The translations under genes and the position numbers were made by a program. Positions 23,105 to 33,799 of a stretch of DNA of 53,238 bases are shown one piece after another. The DNA is from Mycogone perniciosa. Taxonomy: Eukaryota; Ascomycota; Sordariomycetes; Hypocreales; Hypocreaceae. The first letter of the stretch is position 1, and each line of letters opens with the position of its first letter. The stretch lies in assembly GCA_025331125.1 (NCBI GenBank), contig JAOALB010000048.1, positions 1 through 53,238 on the forward strand, read 5' to 3'. Below the pieces are notes generated by a model, which saw only the letters and a program-made list of their open reading frames with translations, searched no databases and had not been told where the DNA came from.

Positions 23105-24132
23105 GTCTGGCCCTGGGATAGACACGTGGTATTGATCGCCTCAGAACAGAACCTCATTTATTATTCGTACGGTACTGACTCGATTTGGGGAAAATGTTTC
23201 TTTGAAGGTCTAGAGTTATTATATGGAGACTAGGTAAAAGACAATGGGTCTCATCTATTATTGATTTGTTTTTAACCAAATTATGCTTGACTTGTTTAAT
23301 AATCCGGAGCCAACATAAATAGTCCCCCCCCTGTGCAGCCATAACTAGGGCTTACATCATACATTATTCATCACCTCACCTGCTGGATAATCGGGAACTG
23401 ACTGCCGGAGTACGGAGTACGGAGTATGGAACACCGCTTGGGCGTGTTAAATCTCTCTCTAGGACCGTTTTCAGTAGTTAGCTGCACTTCCGGATTAGTG
23501 GCTACCGCCAGAAGTCGTTGAATGACTCGGAATCATAATTCGCTCATCACAGATGTTGAGTGATAGGGAAAACTCGGTGCTCTTATTCTTGGCACTCACG
23601 CGTACAAAATAGACCATCCGGACTATTGGTTGAAACGATAGGTTTGGGAGATGCTATCGCCGAGATTTCGGAGTTATCCAAGCAGCATTGCTTATACTAT
23701 GCCATCTCCTACGAGTCTGCGATCAAAATTATATACATTTCTTGTCCTTTTCGGGGTATTTCGTACCCCGTGCTCCGTACAGGCGATCCAATTCTGAGAT
23801 AGCTCCCGTTGTTGCACGCCCCGTACTTAGCCAATGGTTAGGAGACCGGGACATAGCCTCCTTGTGGGGCTGACGGAAAGTCAGGGACCAAAGATTACTT
23901 CAAGACGGCGATACCCCAAACGTAAATGCTGTTCCTGGCTTACATATGTTAGGATTTCGGGTAGCAACTAGCCTGAATTCGGGCATGAACGGGTAGGTCT
24001 AGCTGCGCTTACAGGCAATGTCTGGCAGACCGAACAATACCTCGTGTTCTCAAGTGGTTCATCTACCCATTGATAATTAATTTTCCTGTCAAACTGACGG
24101 CGATTCGGGGGAATCGACAGCGAGCGGCGAAC
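23105..24132. other. Intergenic region between SNF2 and ankyrin genes
   Basis: No gene is seen. Short open frames near 23560-23870 have no recognisable features. The region contains the overlapping TACGGAGTA pair and is otherwise moderately AT-rich; the right end is the promoter of the F-box/ankyrin gene. Confidence 0.55.
23409..23428. repeat. Tandem overlapping TACGGAGTA motifs
   Basis: Two overlapping copies (23411-23419 and 23418-23426) with a partial third on the left, in the same 7-base-period arrangement as at 361-380. It lies about 300 bp past the SNF2 stop codon. Confidence 0.7.
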
Positions 24133-25824
24133 ATGTTTCTTCATCACCTCCCGACGGAATTAATACAGGCCATAGCTGAACATTTGACTTCAGACACCGA
24201 CATCAATGCCCTAGCCAGATCAAGCCATCGCTTATACAAAACCTTAGATGACTATCTCTACCATCATAATGCGCGATTCTCGAGAAGTTCGGCTCTGTCA
24301 TGGGCTGCCAAGCACGGCCGCCTGGCTACGGCCGAGAAGTCGCTGAGATACGGCGCCAATCCAGACACACCATCAACATCCGATGACACACCTCTCATAT
24401 GGGCTACTATGGGTGGCTATGAAGAGATAGTCAGGTTACTTATTGAGTACGGTGCTTCTATGAACGACGGAATAGTTCTGGGGTGCGCTGCTGCGAATGG
24501 ACGAGAGGCGGTGGTTAAGCTTTTCCTCGACATCGGAGTGGACCCGAATGCGAAGGGCAACTTTGGGAGAACATCTCTTATGTTTGCTGCACTAAATGGG
24601 CACGAGGTTATAGCCAAGTTGCTTCTGAAGAGAGGTGCCGACCCTCATATCCAAGATGGATACAGACAAACGCCTATATTCTATGCGGTACGGGGCGGAA
24701 GCCAGGCCATTATAGAACACCTCGTTCATCTTGGCGTTGACTTACATCATACTGATTACGATGGACGGACATCGCAGTCATACGCAGCGGAAAAAGGAAA
24801 CAAGGCCGCCCTTGAGCTCTTCTCACAACGTGGCGTCGATATCAACCTCCGTGACAGAGAGGGCCAGACTGCGCTGTGCTGGGCGGCGATGGGAGGACAC
24901 GAGACGGTGGTCAGGTTTTTACTAGGAAAGGGAGCTCTGGTAGATGTCAAAGATCCCTGGCAGCGCACTCCCCCCACGCAAGCGGCAAGTGAAGGACATA
25001 CACACATCCTCGACATCTTCCTCGATTATGGAATTGGAATAGAAAGCAAAGATGGACTCGGACGGACAATGTTATCGTGGGCAGCTCTGAATGGACACAA
25101 GGAAGCAGTCGAGATGTTGCTTCAAAACGGTGCTGATATGGATGCATTGGATAGTGCAGGCCAAGCACCGTTCGGATTGGCGGCGCAGTATGGAACCGAG
25201 GAAGTTGTCAAGCTGCTCCTGGACAGGGGGGTTGATGTGAACGCATGCTATTGCGGCAGCCCACCGCTCACGTATGCAGCAGCCCGAGGCTCTAATGAAA
25301 TGGTCACCCTACTCCTTGATGCCGGAGCCAAAATAGAAGCCCGGGATAGGGTCGGATGGACACCTCTCATACACGCTGTTGATGGTGACCAGGAAGACAC
25401 CGTCGAACTGCTCGTTGAAAAGGGGGCCAAAATAGATGCAAGAGATGAAGAGGGGAAAACTGCACTGTTCTGGGCCATCTCTGGTGGGCTTTGGGATATG
25501 TTCGATACCCTCCTTCGACTGGGCGCCAACGTCAACGTTAAGGATTACCAAGGGAGAGCGCTGCTTTCTGAAGCGGCGGTTTCTGGGGAAGCACATATTG
25601 TCAGGTCTCTTCTTACGAGGGGCGTAGATGTCGATGATACAGACAACGAGGGTCGAACCCCATTATCGCTAGCTGCAGAAAGCGGCCATGAGACGGTGTT
25701 CATGATGTTGCTTCGAAACGGCGCTGATGGATGGATTGAGGATAATAATGGTCGGACACCGTACGATTGGGCAGAAACGCGAGGATATCATGAGATGATT
25801 GAGGATCTTTTGCACGCCTTTTAG
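24133..25824 (+). CDS. F-box protein with 16 ankyrin repeats
   Basis: Intronless, 563 residues. Residues 1-45 form an F-box (FLHHLPTELIQAIAEHL, then a conserved Leu/Tyr pattern), which in the family binds Skp1 in SCF ubiquitin ligases. From about residue 55 to the end I count 16 ankyrin repeats of about 30-34 residues, with many copies of the G-TPL-AA-GH consensus; they nearly fill the rest of the protein, which would therefore act as a substrate-binding solenoid. The ATG at 24133 opens the F-box directly; the frame upstream has no ATG. Such F-box/ankyrin genes are expanded and variable in filamentous fungi, which suits the accessory character of this island. The substrate cannot be told from sequence. 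Confidence 0.9.
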   Translation: MFLHHLPTELIQAIAEHLTSDTDINALARSSHRLYKTLDDYLYHHNARFSRSSALSWAAKHGRLATAEKSLRYGANPDTPSTSDDTPLIWATMGGYEEIVRLLIEYGASMNDGIVLGCAAANGREAVVKLFLDIGVDPNAKGNFGRTSLMFAALNGHEVIAKLLLKRGADPHIQDGYRQTPIFYAVRGGSQAIIEHLVHLGVDLHHTDYDGRTSQSYAAEKGNKAALELFSQRGVDINLRDREGQTALCWAAMGGHETVVRFLLGKGALVDVKDPWQRTPPTQAASEGHTHILDIFLDYGIGIESKDGLGRTMLSWAALNGHKEAVEMLLQNGADMDALDSAGQAPFGLAAQYGTEEVVKLLLDRGVDVNACYCGSPPLTYAAARGSNEMVTLLLDAGAKIEARDRVGWTPLIHAVDGDQEDTVELLVEKGAKIDARDEEGKTALFWAISGGLWDMFDTLLRLGANVNVKDYQGRALLSEAAVSGEAHIVRSLLTRGVDVDDTDNEGRTPLSLAAESGHETVFMMLLRNGADGWIEDNNGRTPYDWAETRGYHEMIEDLLHAF

Positions 25825-26628
25825 AGCTGTCACTGATGATAAGGGCCAGGACGTCCGGGGCTGAGATAGCTATAGATGTGGACGCTGTTTAGGGGCACCG
25901 TTGGAGGATGGTATATAGAAAGCTTGGGCGATTCATAGCTCTAGATAATATCATCATATCGCTCTTCCCACTTCAACGGGCCATGTTCTGGATTATTGAA
26001 GAATATACGTGATAATGATAAACTGTTCCTGTGTTTGACTCGGCATCATCCTCTGTTCTTGATGTTAGGACTATAATAGTAGACCCCTCATCATACGCTT
26101 AACCATAAGGCTCGCTTAACCATCCCGGCGGAGATCACTAATCTGCGCTTATTCTCGCAACATGCGCCTCTTTAGGCAAGCTGCTTACTACCTAGCAGGT
26201 ACGATCAAGTCAGCTTGAATCCATACCTAGCTTAACTCCTAAGTTGCATGGACACTGATTATCTCCGATGTAGCACCAATTCCTCAGCAACGTCGATTGA
26301 AACGTGGGTATTAGAATAGATCCTTGACGGAGCATGGTACCGGAGCCGGAGCCGGAATGGGGCCGTCCGGCGAAGTGGGTCTCCTAAAGGCTCCTCAACT
26401 TTCAAGCTCAAATGGCCCACAACTACTCCGTAATCAGCTCAAAATTGCTCATTGAATAAAAAAGATAAAAATAGAATATCTGCGTATACAAAAGTTTATG
26501 GCACCATGAACGCAAAGGTGAATTTGGGTAGTAATTGAATAAAAATTGTGCGGATAAACATCTGATCCACACCACCCAGAGCACCTTCATATAATTAAAT
26601 ACCGCACCTGGATTTCAACAAGCGGCGA
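25825..26628. other. Intergenic region upstream of tRNA-Val
   Basis: No protein gene is seen. The stretch is AT-rich towards the tRNA (26455-26600) and contains TACTCCGTA at 26424-26432 and a short GGAGCC-type repeat near 26340-26355. Confidence 0.55.
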
Positions 26629-26717
26629 GGTTCCGTAGTCTAGTTGGTCATGACATTTCGTTAACAGTTAAGTTGACACCACCGAAAAGGTCCCCGGTTC
26701 GAGCCCGGGCGGAATCA
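26629..26717 (+). tRNA. tRNA-Val(AAC) with a 15-nt intron
   Basis: The acceptor stem GGTTCCG/CGGAATC pairs with one G-U. The D arm contains the A-box TAGTCTAGTTGG. The anticodon stem TTTCG/CGAAA encloses a loop that reads TTAACAC after removal of 26667-26681, so the anticodon is AAC (valine). The T arm is CCCGG-TTCGAGC-CCGGG and contains the B-box, with discriminator A at 26717. The intron starts one base 3' of the anticodon, the standard position, and its GTTAA can pair with TTAAC over the anticodon, as tRNA splicing endonuclease expects. The next three genomic bases happen to complete ACCA, although eukaryotes add CCA after transcription. Confidence 0.95.
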
Positions 26718-26722
26718 CCATC

Positions 26723-26729
26723 TTTTTTT
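26723..26729 (+). terminator. Pol III terminator of tRNA-Val
   Basis: A run of seven T residues starts five bases after the discriminator base, the normal RNA polymerase III stop signal. Confidence 0.85.
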
Positions 26730-27082
26730 GCTGTTTCTGACCACTGTGGTTTGGGTTGGGTTGAATAACCAAGATGGTTCAGATATGTATTTATCTTTTT
26801 TGGCACGTACCGGATCCTCCGGCAGCAATGAATGAATGACCCTTCTTTTTATCAAATACTGCGGAGCGTCTGAAAAGGTCTCGCCTTAATGTTCTGGGTT
26901 CGTTGTACGCATATGACCTGCAAGTATTAATCATGAACAACTATTAAGCCCTGTATGTAGTCTTACGTCCCGCAGCAGCGAGAATAAGCCCATAGTTACA
27001 CCTATACGCCAATAAGGAGATACAGGCATATTCGTATTGCTTCTTGCATTATACAGTCTATCAAGTCTATGTATGTACCTGT
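26730..27082. other. Intergenic: 3' flank of ABC1-like gene
   Basis: No gene is seen. AT-rich sequence between the tRNA terminator and the stop codon of the minus-strand ABC1-like gene; probably its 3' untranslated region. Confidence 0.5.
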
Positions 27083-28996
27083 CTATTCATGTCTCAGCGG
27101 CCCGCCGCCGAACTGCACGCCCTGCAGTCCAAGCATCCTTTTGATTTCCAACCATAGCTCAAACGCTTCGAGCTTAAGTTCCACCCGTACGTAGCCTACC
27201 CAGGCCGTAAATACCCGTACGGCATTGAGCGGCCACAACAGCGACCCCTTTTTGGCAATCTCTTCTAGCTGCTCGTGGAACACGGTCCGCGTACAGTACC
27301 GAGCCAGGATCATGAAGCTGCGGATGGGGCCCTGTCGGGTGTGAAGGTTCTCATCAAGACTCCTGGTAAGATCGTTGGTCTTGAGGATGAGGAGAATAAT
27401 GCGAGGGACGCGGCCGAGCATCTGCACGAGATCGACGATAAGACCCTCCTGTAATGCGCCGCTCATAGTCTGTTCTTCATCTGTTGTGCGGGTCTTGAGA
27501 ATGGAGCCTCCACTGCTAACAACGCTGTAGTCGCGGCCGGTGATGGCGGAAGCGAAAAGGGGGAAATCTTCCTCGTTGATGCCGGCGACTTCGTGGGCGT
27601 ACTTCTTCATGCGATTCATGTCGCCGTCTATTACGGCGAGCCACATCTTGGCATAGGACCGTCTCAAGGGGAGGGGGATGTCGCGGTAGAGGCCATGGTC
27701 GTATAGAATCACATCAAAGTTGGGTCCACGACCAAGTCCACGTCGAGAGTTATTCTTGCGGATAGCAAGATTACCACCGTGAGGGTCGCAGTGCAAAGGA
27801 GCGCCGTCGCCGAAGATCATCTCATTGAATATACGTGCAAGCGTGGCCGAGACTTCGTCGCGGTCGATGCCATTCTTGTCTAGATATTCTAGATCATCTG
27901 GCCGTCTGCCGGATTCACACGCCATGACTAGGATTCGCTTCTTTGCCCACATGACTTCTGGGATGATCAAGGGGAGTCCTGGGATCTTGGCAAAATGCGC
28001 CTTCATGCGTCGTGCATTTTCGGCCTCTTCCTGAAAGTCAAGCTCCTTGGGCAAGGAGGCGTCCATTTCGGAGGATAGCCACTCCAAGTCGTACTCTGGG
28101 AAGAACCGCTTGAGCGTCGAGAATGTGTATCTGGTCAGTGCGAGATCAAGAGGAGCGAATGCCTCCAACTCAGGGTGCTGAACCTTGACAGCCACCTTTC
28201 GTCCCGTATCCTTGATCGTTGCTAAGTGGACTTGAGCGAGAGATGCCGCACCAATTGGCTCCTCTGAGAACTCGGAGAAGTAATCCCACAACTGCTCATT
28301 CGTATCTTTTCGAAACATGTTCTCAATGGACTCGAACGAGGACACTGGGCACTTGTCCTGCAATGGTACAAAAGTCATGGTCCATTCAGGGGGTAGGAGA
28401 TAGTTCATAGCACTCTGCAGTTTGCAGTCAGTTTATGATCAATTGAGTAGATGACGACGACGGAAGTCATACCAGGTGCTGCCCGAGCTTGATAAAGATG
28501 CCGCCATTCTTTTCCATCACTTTGAGCGTCCGTTCGGCGCATCGTTTGTGGCATGCTTTCAGTAGCTTGTCTTGCTCTGTTTCGTCTTTTGTTGCCTCTG
28601 TGGCATTCAGCGTTGTTCGGTAGCTGGATATCCCTGTTAGTCATATCCATCAGAGACCGTATTTCAGGAGAAGCCATACTCATTGATGCAGACTCCCAAG
28701 GTAGCAATCACCCTGCCCGTACGCTCCACTGCTTCATAACTGCCCTTGATTTCGTCGGTGAATGCGAGCGCCGCAGTACCAGCGGCCGCCCCCGTCGATG
28801 CGAACAGAAGCAATCTCGTAGAGCCTGTCTTCTGCCCCCCGTTTCCATATGACGATCCCCTCCGCGAAGTGAATTGCCTTATATCGAATTGGCGAGACGG
28901 TCTAGTGCGAGCCAATTGGCCCCGACAAGTCGCGCAGGTCCATGTTCGAGCACCAATGCGGGTCGTCGCAAAGGCAGGCCTCGAAAATACGTTCAT
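27083..28996 (-). CDS. Mitochondrial ABC1/UbiB-family atypical kinase-like protein (Cqd2/Mcp2-like)
   Basis: Predicted 599 residues from exons 28996-28680, 28623-28473 and 28414-27083; introns 28624-28679 and 28415-28472 are GT-AG and in frame. The N-terminus is rich in Arg, Ser and Thr with few acidic residues (RPAFATTRIGARTWT) and looks like a mitochondrial presequence. It is followed by an Ala/Gly-rich hydrophobic stretch near residues 60-80, a possible membrane anchor. ABC1 hallmarks are the KLGQH motif at 151-155, the Ala-rich loop GAASLAQVH, the VAVKVQHPE lysine block and HCDPHGGNL. The family binds ATP and supports coenzyme Q and lipid handling. The KLGQHL...NYLLPPEW context most resembles yeast Cqd2/Mcp2 of the inner membrane, which is linked to coenzyme Q distribution. 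Subfamily assignment is from memory. Confidence 0.88.
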
Positions 28997-29390
28997 CTGT
29001 GGCGCCCAGGGCTCTCAACGAAGTCGACGCAGGAGTTCCAAATACGAGACACTCATCATAGGAGAAAAAAAGCTGCAGAGGCTGCAAAAACAGACAAGTC
29101 AATCGTATCTCATCAGGGGAAGATTTGTTGGGAGCAACCCTGAGAGAGCGGTGGATTTCTGCGACGACATCATCAGATTTTCTTCCAGGCCTGTGATTCG
29201 CCGAGGCATCTCCATCTAAATCGGAACACAGCGGGACCCTGCACAGGAGAATCTCCGTTATTGATTCACGTGACCGCGCGACTCTCTTTGGACCGCGTCG
29301 CAACGACTCGTGTTCAGCCTTTCGCCTCTTAGACATTATACCACACGCATCCCCTCAATCGATATCCCCAGGCGTGTTATCTCAAGATCT
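28997..29390. promoter_or_regulatory. Bidirectional promoter, ABC1-like/unknown gene
   Basis: A 394-bp gap between two divergent start codons. It holds a palindromic TCACGTGA at 29266-29273, a CACGTG E-box of the type bound by basic helix-loop-helix factors such as Cbf1, next to a GC-rich patch (CCGCGCGAC). No coding features are seen. Confidence 0.5.
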
Positions 29391-30144
29391 ATGCAACGAA
29401 GAAAGGACAACCTGACTCCTGGGAAGATGCTATCATTCTCTTCGAGTCCAATCTTCTCGGGCTCCTGGGACCATCGTCCCACAGTCTCCTCCCCTCTGTC
29501 GTCATCGCCCGTTCGCGCCCCCTCGCCCCTCTCACAAATTGATGAGAACACGCGATATCACCGTCATATCCAGTCATCTCCTATCAAGCCTATCAAGTTC
29601 AAGTATGCATCAAAACCTGCGCGGCCAAACCCGGTCGTTCGGAGGAGGGAAGACGCGCAGGACCAGAGACGGAGGAACTTCTTGCAAAATGTCCGCCACA
29701 AGGCAGATAACAAGGTGTGGCAAAGGAGAGACATCGAGGGCCAGGTGAATTCCCTCCCGCATTGCCCCTACATGATTACTCCAGCCATTAACATGATGGT
29801 AGTTTTTGAAAACAAACTGGCTGGCAAACATTGGTCGATTAACTCATGACGCACCATCCTTCTCAGAGGCGGATATCGAGGATGCCATGGCCTTCCAGGA
29901 AGAGACTTCACAAACACCAGCGGAAGATGGCATGATGGCCGATGATTTCGGAGGGGAAGAGGACTTTGAGCTTATGATTGCGTCCTACGAAGAACAACAA
30001 GCAACGACTTCCCACCAACCATCATTACCACCCCTGCCTGAGAACGATGACGAGTACGATGACATCTTTGCAGAGCTCATTTCACAAGAGCGCTCTTGGC
30101 AAAATCAACTACCCGACTCGTCAAATCAGATGGACATGGATTAA
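29391..30144 (+). CDS. Small acidic-tailed protein of unknown function
   Basis: Exons 29391-29744 and 29803-30144 (58-nt intron, phase 0) give 231 residues. I do not recognise the family. The first half is Ser/Pro-rich and disordered, with repeated SSP motifs (SSSPIF, SSPLSSSP, QSSPIKP) that look like proline-directed phosphorylation sites. A basic stretch RRREDAQDQRRRNF follows, then a helical segment around the exon junction (VWQRRDIEGQ joined to FLKTNWLANIG). The C-terminal half is strongly acidic and ends in DEYDDIFAEL and a Gln/Asp tail. Clean splicing in frame across a predicted helix and a shared promoter with the ABC1-like gene support a real gene. The upstream open frame reaches 29310 but has no ATG. 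The basic-acidic layout would suit a nuclear regulatory protein, but that is speculation. Confidence 0.75.
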
Positions 30145-30325
30145 AACAGTATGACATGTTGATAAAGCACAGGTCTGGGACATTTGACATTTTGGAGTTG
30201 GGAGGGTCGGATTATTGGTGTTTGGGTCTGTACATCAGGGTATATGCCAGGTCGGCTTGTCTTTGCACTTGAATTGTGTGCGCAGTGGGTATATAATTGG
30301 TGCGCTTTGACTACATGTGGGAAAT

Positions 30326-31516
30326 TTATTGCGGATTACACTGCTCATCCGCTGCACTGAACGCGTCTTGAGCTGATGCCATATCTCCAACCAAATCTGA
30401 CGGTGGTGATCCCGCCACTTGCATCTGTGCCGTTGTCAGCGAGTGTTCGAGGCGAAAAGTTGGGGGGAGCAAGTAGGACTCACCTTTTGCATTCTGTCCA
30501 CGATATATTCCCTGTCAGCTGCATTGGAGTCCGTGTAAGTCGGCTCATCAAATTTGGCCACAATTTCCGCCACAATGGTCTTTTGCTCCTCATATCTCTT
30601 CAAATCCTCTGCGGGAACGGTATTCTTGTTCTTGGCAAGCCATTCGGGGAACTTGTCATGAAGCTCCTTCATCGGCTCGTACAGAATTTCCTTGTTCGTC
30701 AGCTGTTCCATCATGCCCATGAGCATCTTGGAAAAGTCCTCGTCGCTGCCGGCACCACCCAAGTCGCCAGAGGTTAGCTGCTTGAGCATTTCGGCCATGA
30801 AGTCATCTTCCCCGCCAGCTGCAGCCGCGGCGGTGGCCTGTTCGCCGGAAGATTGCATGCGCTCCATGGTGCGGCGGATGGTTTCTTGGAAGGACAAGCC
30901 TTCATCTGCTGAGTTGGCTGCTGCTTTTGTGGTTCCGGGAGTGGATGAGTCTGCAGCAGGTGTGGTGCTTTCGCTGGGTTTTTGTTCTTCTGCTGCTACT
31001 GCCTCGCTCATTTGTTTGAACATCACCTCAAACTCAGCTTGCATCTCAGGCTGTTGCTGGGTTAGTGGAGGTTGGGACTAGGTTGATTGAAGGTAAAGAG
31101 TTGACTTACGGATTTCTCCAATTCGCCCAACAGGTTGGCCATACCGGCCTGGAGCTGCTTGGCAAACTCATCTTCTGAGAATTCCTCGCCTGGATTAGGC
31201 TGGGACTCCGCCGCAGGAGCTTTTGAGCTAGACTCCGGTTGCGATGGTGCTGGAGGACTGGCTGCCTTGATAGTGTCACTTGGCCCTATCTTGGCAGCTG
31301 AGAATTCCTCAAGCATATCTATATGTGAAAGTTAGAGAAGGTTGTAAGATCCGCGGCTCGGGAGGACATACCGTCCAGATCATCCAGGTCATCTTCGTCG
31401 GGATCGGGAACGTCTTCCATGTCTATGGGCTGACTTGTCACCGGCTTCACCTCTCCTTGTGCCGCCTCTACCTCCTCTCTTTTGACATTGTCTGTAACTC
31501 CCGGAGCCGCCTCCAT
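30326..31516 (-). CDS. pex19: Peroxin Pex19, farnesylated import receptor for peroxisomal membrane proteins
   Basis: Cytosolic chaperone and receptor that brings membrane proteins to peroxisomes through Pex3. Exons 31516-31372, 31318-31110, 31050-30484 and 30424-30326 give 339 residues; the introns are 53, 59 and 59 nt and in frame. The acidic N-terminus with DLDDLD and MLEEFSAAK is the Pex3-binding region. An amphipathic helix (EDEFAKQLQAGMANLLGELE) follows, and the Met-rich C-terminal domain (FSKMLMGMMEQLTNKEILYEPMKEL) binds cargo. The last exon ends CNPQ, a CaaX box for farnesylation, and this confirms the choice of final exon. The gene is convergent with the unknown gene (181 bp between stops) and divergent from ubc9. 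Confidence 0.95.
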
Positions 31517-32301
31517 GACAGTATCTCGCTTTCACAATCACACGTGTCCGACGCGACCCCACGTCCAAGAATCCGTATGTCGAGGTCTATCCGACAATTG
31601 TTGGGTGCGGGGAAAGCACGAGTTTGTAGCAATCAAGTCTCGTCTTGCAACAAGCAAAATATACAGTATAATACTGATTGATGTCTTGGGTTAGAGACGG
31701 TGTGGTTGTCGTGGTTAAAAGGTCGGATTGAGTTGCATGTCTAGTCTCTGTGACATCCCGTGCGTGGCACAGACGGACGATGAGCCGAGGGAATATTAGA
31801 TAGAATTGCCCCACGCCGACACTTCCTTCAGTGACTTCAGTGGTGATCAGTGCAGTTCAAGTCACTGCTACAGTGAGGCTCATAGCGGGGTCCTCCGTAT
31901 GGCGTACTATGTACTAATAGTCCTATCCTGTTGAGAGTCAGCCACATCAGTCCCCCACCACGGAGCTTTGTCTGTGGCTACGCCCTTGTAAATCGTGGCT
32001 GAACAGGTCGTGCGATAGGTTCCTGTATCCGTTTGGGATCACCGACCGTGAATTCTTCAAGGCAGCTAACAGCGCCATTTGCGACTCTTCCCTCTCGATA
32101 TTTTTTCTGGTCTGGATATTTACATCCTCGACTTACCACGACACCCCCCCCGAGGAGCAGTTATTTCTCTCTGCCATCGAATCCCGACTCTCGGCGACCA
32201 AATCTTTCGAAAACAAACCCACATACGAAGTACAGCTTTGGTGATCCCTTCGAAGCAGAAAACCATCACGTCGTGCCGGCAGCTCGTTCTTCATCTTCGC
32301 A
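31517..32301. promoter_or_regulatory. Divergent pex19/ubc9 promoter region
   Basis: A 785-bp gap between divergent start codons. It contains a CA-rich patch next to pex19, direct words such as TTCAGTGACTTCAGTG near 31829-31844, and a CT-rich leader before ubc9 (32090-32200). Open frames here are short and unconvincing. Confidence 0.45.
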
Positions 32302-32966
32302 ATGGCTCTGTGCCAGAACAGACTACAAGAGGAACGGTACGTCATGGGCGATTCGTTTACGCTATCTTTACTCTTCAGACTCTGATAGTTTGCCAGGAAG
32401 CAATGGAGACGTGACCATCCGTTTGGCTTCTTCGCAAAGCCCGCTCGAACGAAGGAAGGCGTCCTCGACTTGAAGAACTGGGAATGCGGCGTTCCAGGCA
32501 AGGAGAAGACGATTTGGGAGGGTGGCCTCTTCAAGCTGAATATTGCGTTTCCCGATGGTGAGTTCTCGATGCATAGCCTAACATGGCCATGTTGGTTGGG
32601 CCGTACTAACACTCGTGCTCAGAGTATCCCACAAAGCCTCCAAAGTGTGAGTGATGGATATCCGATCTGAATAATCATCGCGAGGACACAATACTTATAT
32701 ATGATATTACAGGCAAATTCGTCCCTCCATTGTTCCATCCCAACGTGTATCCTTCCGGTACCGTCTGTCTGTCCATTCTCAACGAAGAGGAAGCGTGGAA
32801 GCCTGCGATCACGGTGAAGCAAATCTTGCTTGGCATCCAGGATCTGCTGAACGACCCGAACCCCGAGTCGCCAGCCCAGGCCGAGGCGTATAACCTCTTC
32901 AAGCGAGATCGGGCCGAGTACGAGAAGCGAATCCGTCGCGTGGTCCGCGAAAACCCGGCCCCTTGA
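32302..32966 (+). CDS. ubc9: SUMO-conjugating enzyme Ubc9
   Basis: E2 enzyme that transfers SUMO to lysines on nuclear targets. Exons 32302-32336, 32397-32557, 32623-32646 and 32713-32966 encode 157 residues, the canonical Ubc9 length. Introns are 60, 65 and 66 nt, and the third exon is only 24 nt. Ubc9 signatures are the basic N-terminal helix with ERKQWRRDHPFGF, WECGVPGK, the FHPNVYPSGTVCLSIL active-site block (catalytic Cys at residue 92) and AQAEAYNLFKRDR near the end. The DLLNDPNP loop is the usual one. The short first exon was recovered by splicing CG to GAAGCAATGG, which restores the conserved helix. No defect is seen. Confidence 0.97.
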
Positions 32967-33799
32967 TGAGTCAAGGATAAAGCCTCCGGATGGAGTGTGA
33001 TTGAGAAGATCTGGCTACGGCGTTATGGGGGTAATACCAGGGCAAATGACTTTTTTATGATGTCGCTAAAGATATAGGGAGCTGGGCCGTTATGGGGTAG
33101 AGTCAAGGTGGTATTTCCGAGACATCATTGACATGTTCTGTGTCGAGCACTGTGCCCAGAACGGAGTAGGTTGGTAAGACATATTTCCACTGCTACCTAC
33201 GTCTCTTAGCCTTGACACCACTTGAGAATAACACATCGAGCTGGGAAGGTCTCATCAGATTCCCCGCGTGAAGTCGTCACAATTTCTTCCCGGGACATCG
33301 CTATGAGAAACATAGCGTGTAATAATCATCGGCCAATGTGGCAACTGTGCGTCATCTGTTGTATAGCTTCCGATACAGAAATTACATATTATCAGAAAAG
33401 CCATGTACGGATTCTCAGCTGGGTGGGACAGAATTCGGTAAACACCTCGACTCGGCCCTTTTGAGCAGAATCTTGGGTAATAATCCCCCGACCGGTTGAT
33501 GAGGCTTTCGTCTTATCAATTGAGACTTGGTGGCCTTACATAACAAGACAAGCTCAAGGAGACATGCCGCCAATAGAGTTGAGGGAAATTGAACAAGTGA
33601 GTCTAGGCGAGCCGAAGTCGGCCGCTTTGAGTTAGTAAATTTGACCTTTTTAGATATGATAGCGGTCGCAAAGAGTCATTGTCGGGTCCCTAAAATCTAG
33701 CACATGCCGCATAACTATTTCTTTTCCATTCTTTCCCATCCATCTCTAGACATTAGAATCTTTCTTCTTTAGTAACAGTTCTAAAGTACGACCGCAAAC
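32967..33799. other. Intergenic: ubc9 3' end and asparagine synthetase promoter
   Basis: No gene is seen; there are only short frames. The word TGAGTCA at 32967-32973, immediately after the ubc9 stop codon, matches the Gcn4/CpcA site that often controls amino-acid genes. At about 830 bp from the asn start, and in a 3' untranslated region, it may be chance. The 100 bp before the start is CT-rich. Confidence 0.5.

Noticed and set aside
26718..26720. Genomically encoded CCA on tRNA-Val
   Set aside because: Eukaryotic tRNAs get CCA post-transcriptionally; three matching bases are likely chance.
32967..32973. TGAGTCA as a Gcn4/CpcA site for asparagine synthetase
   Set aside because: It sits right at the ubc9 stop codon, more than 800 bp from the asn start; a single 7-mer is weak. 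Kept only as a note.
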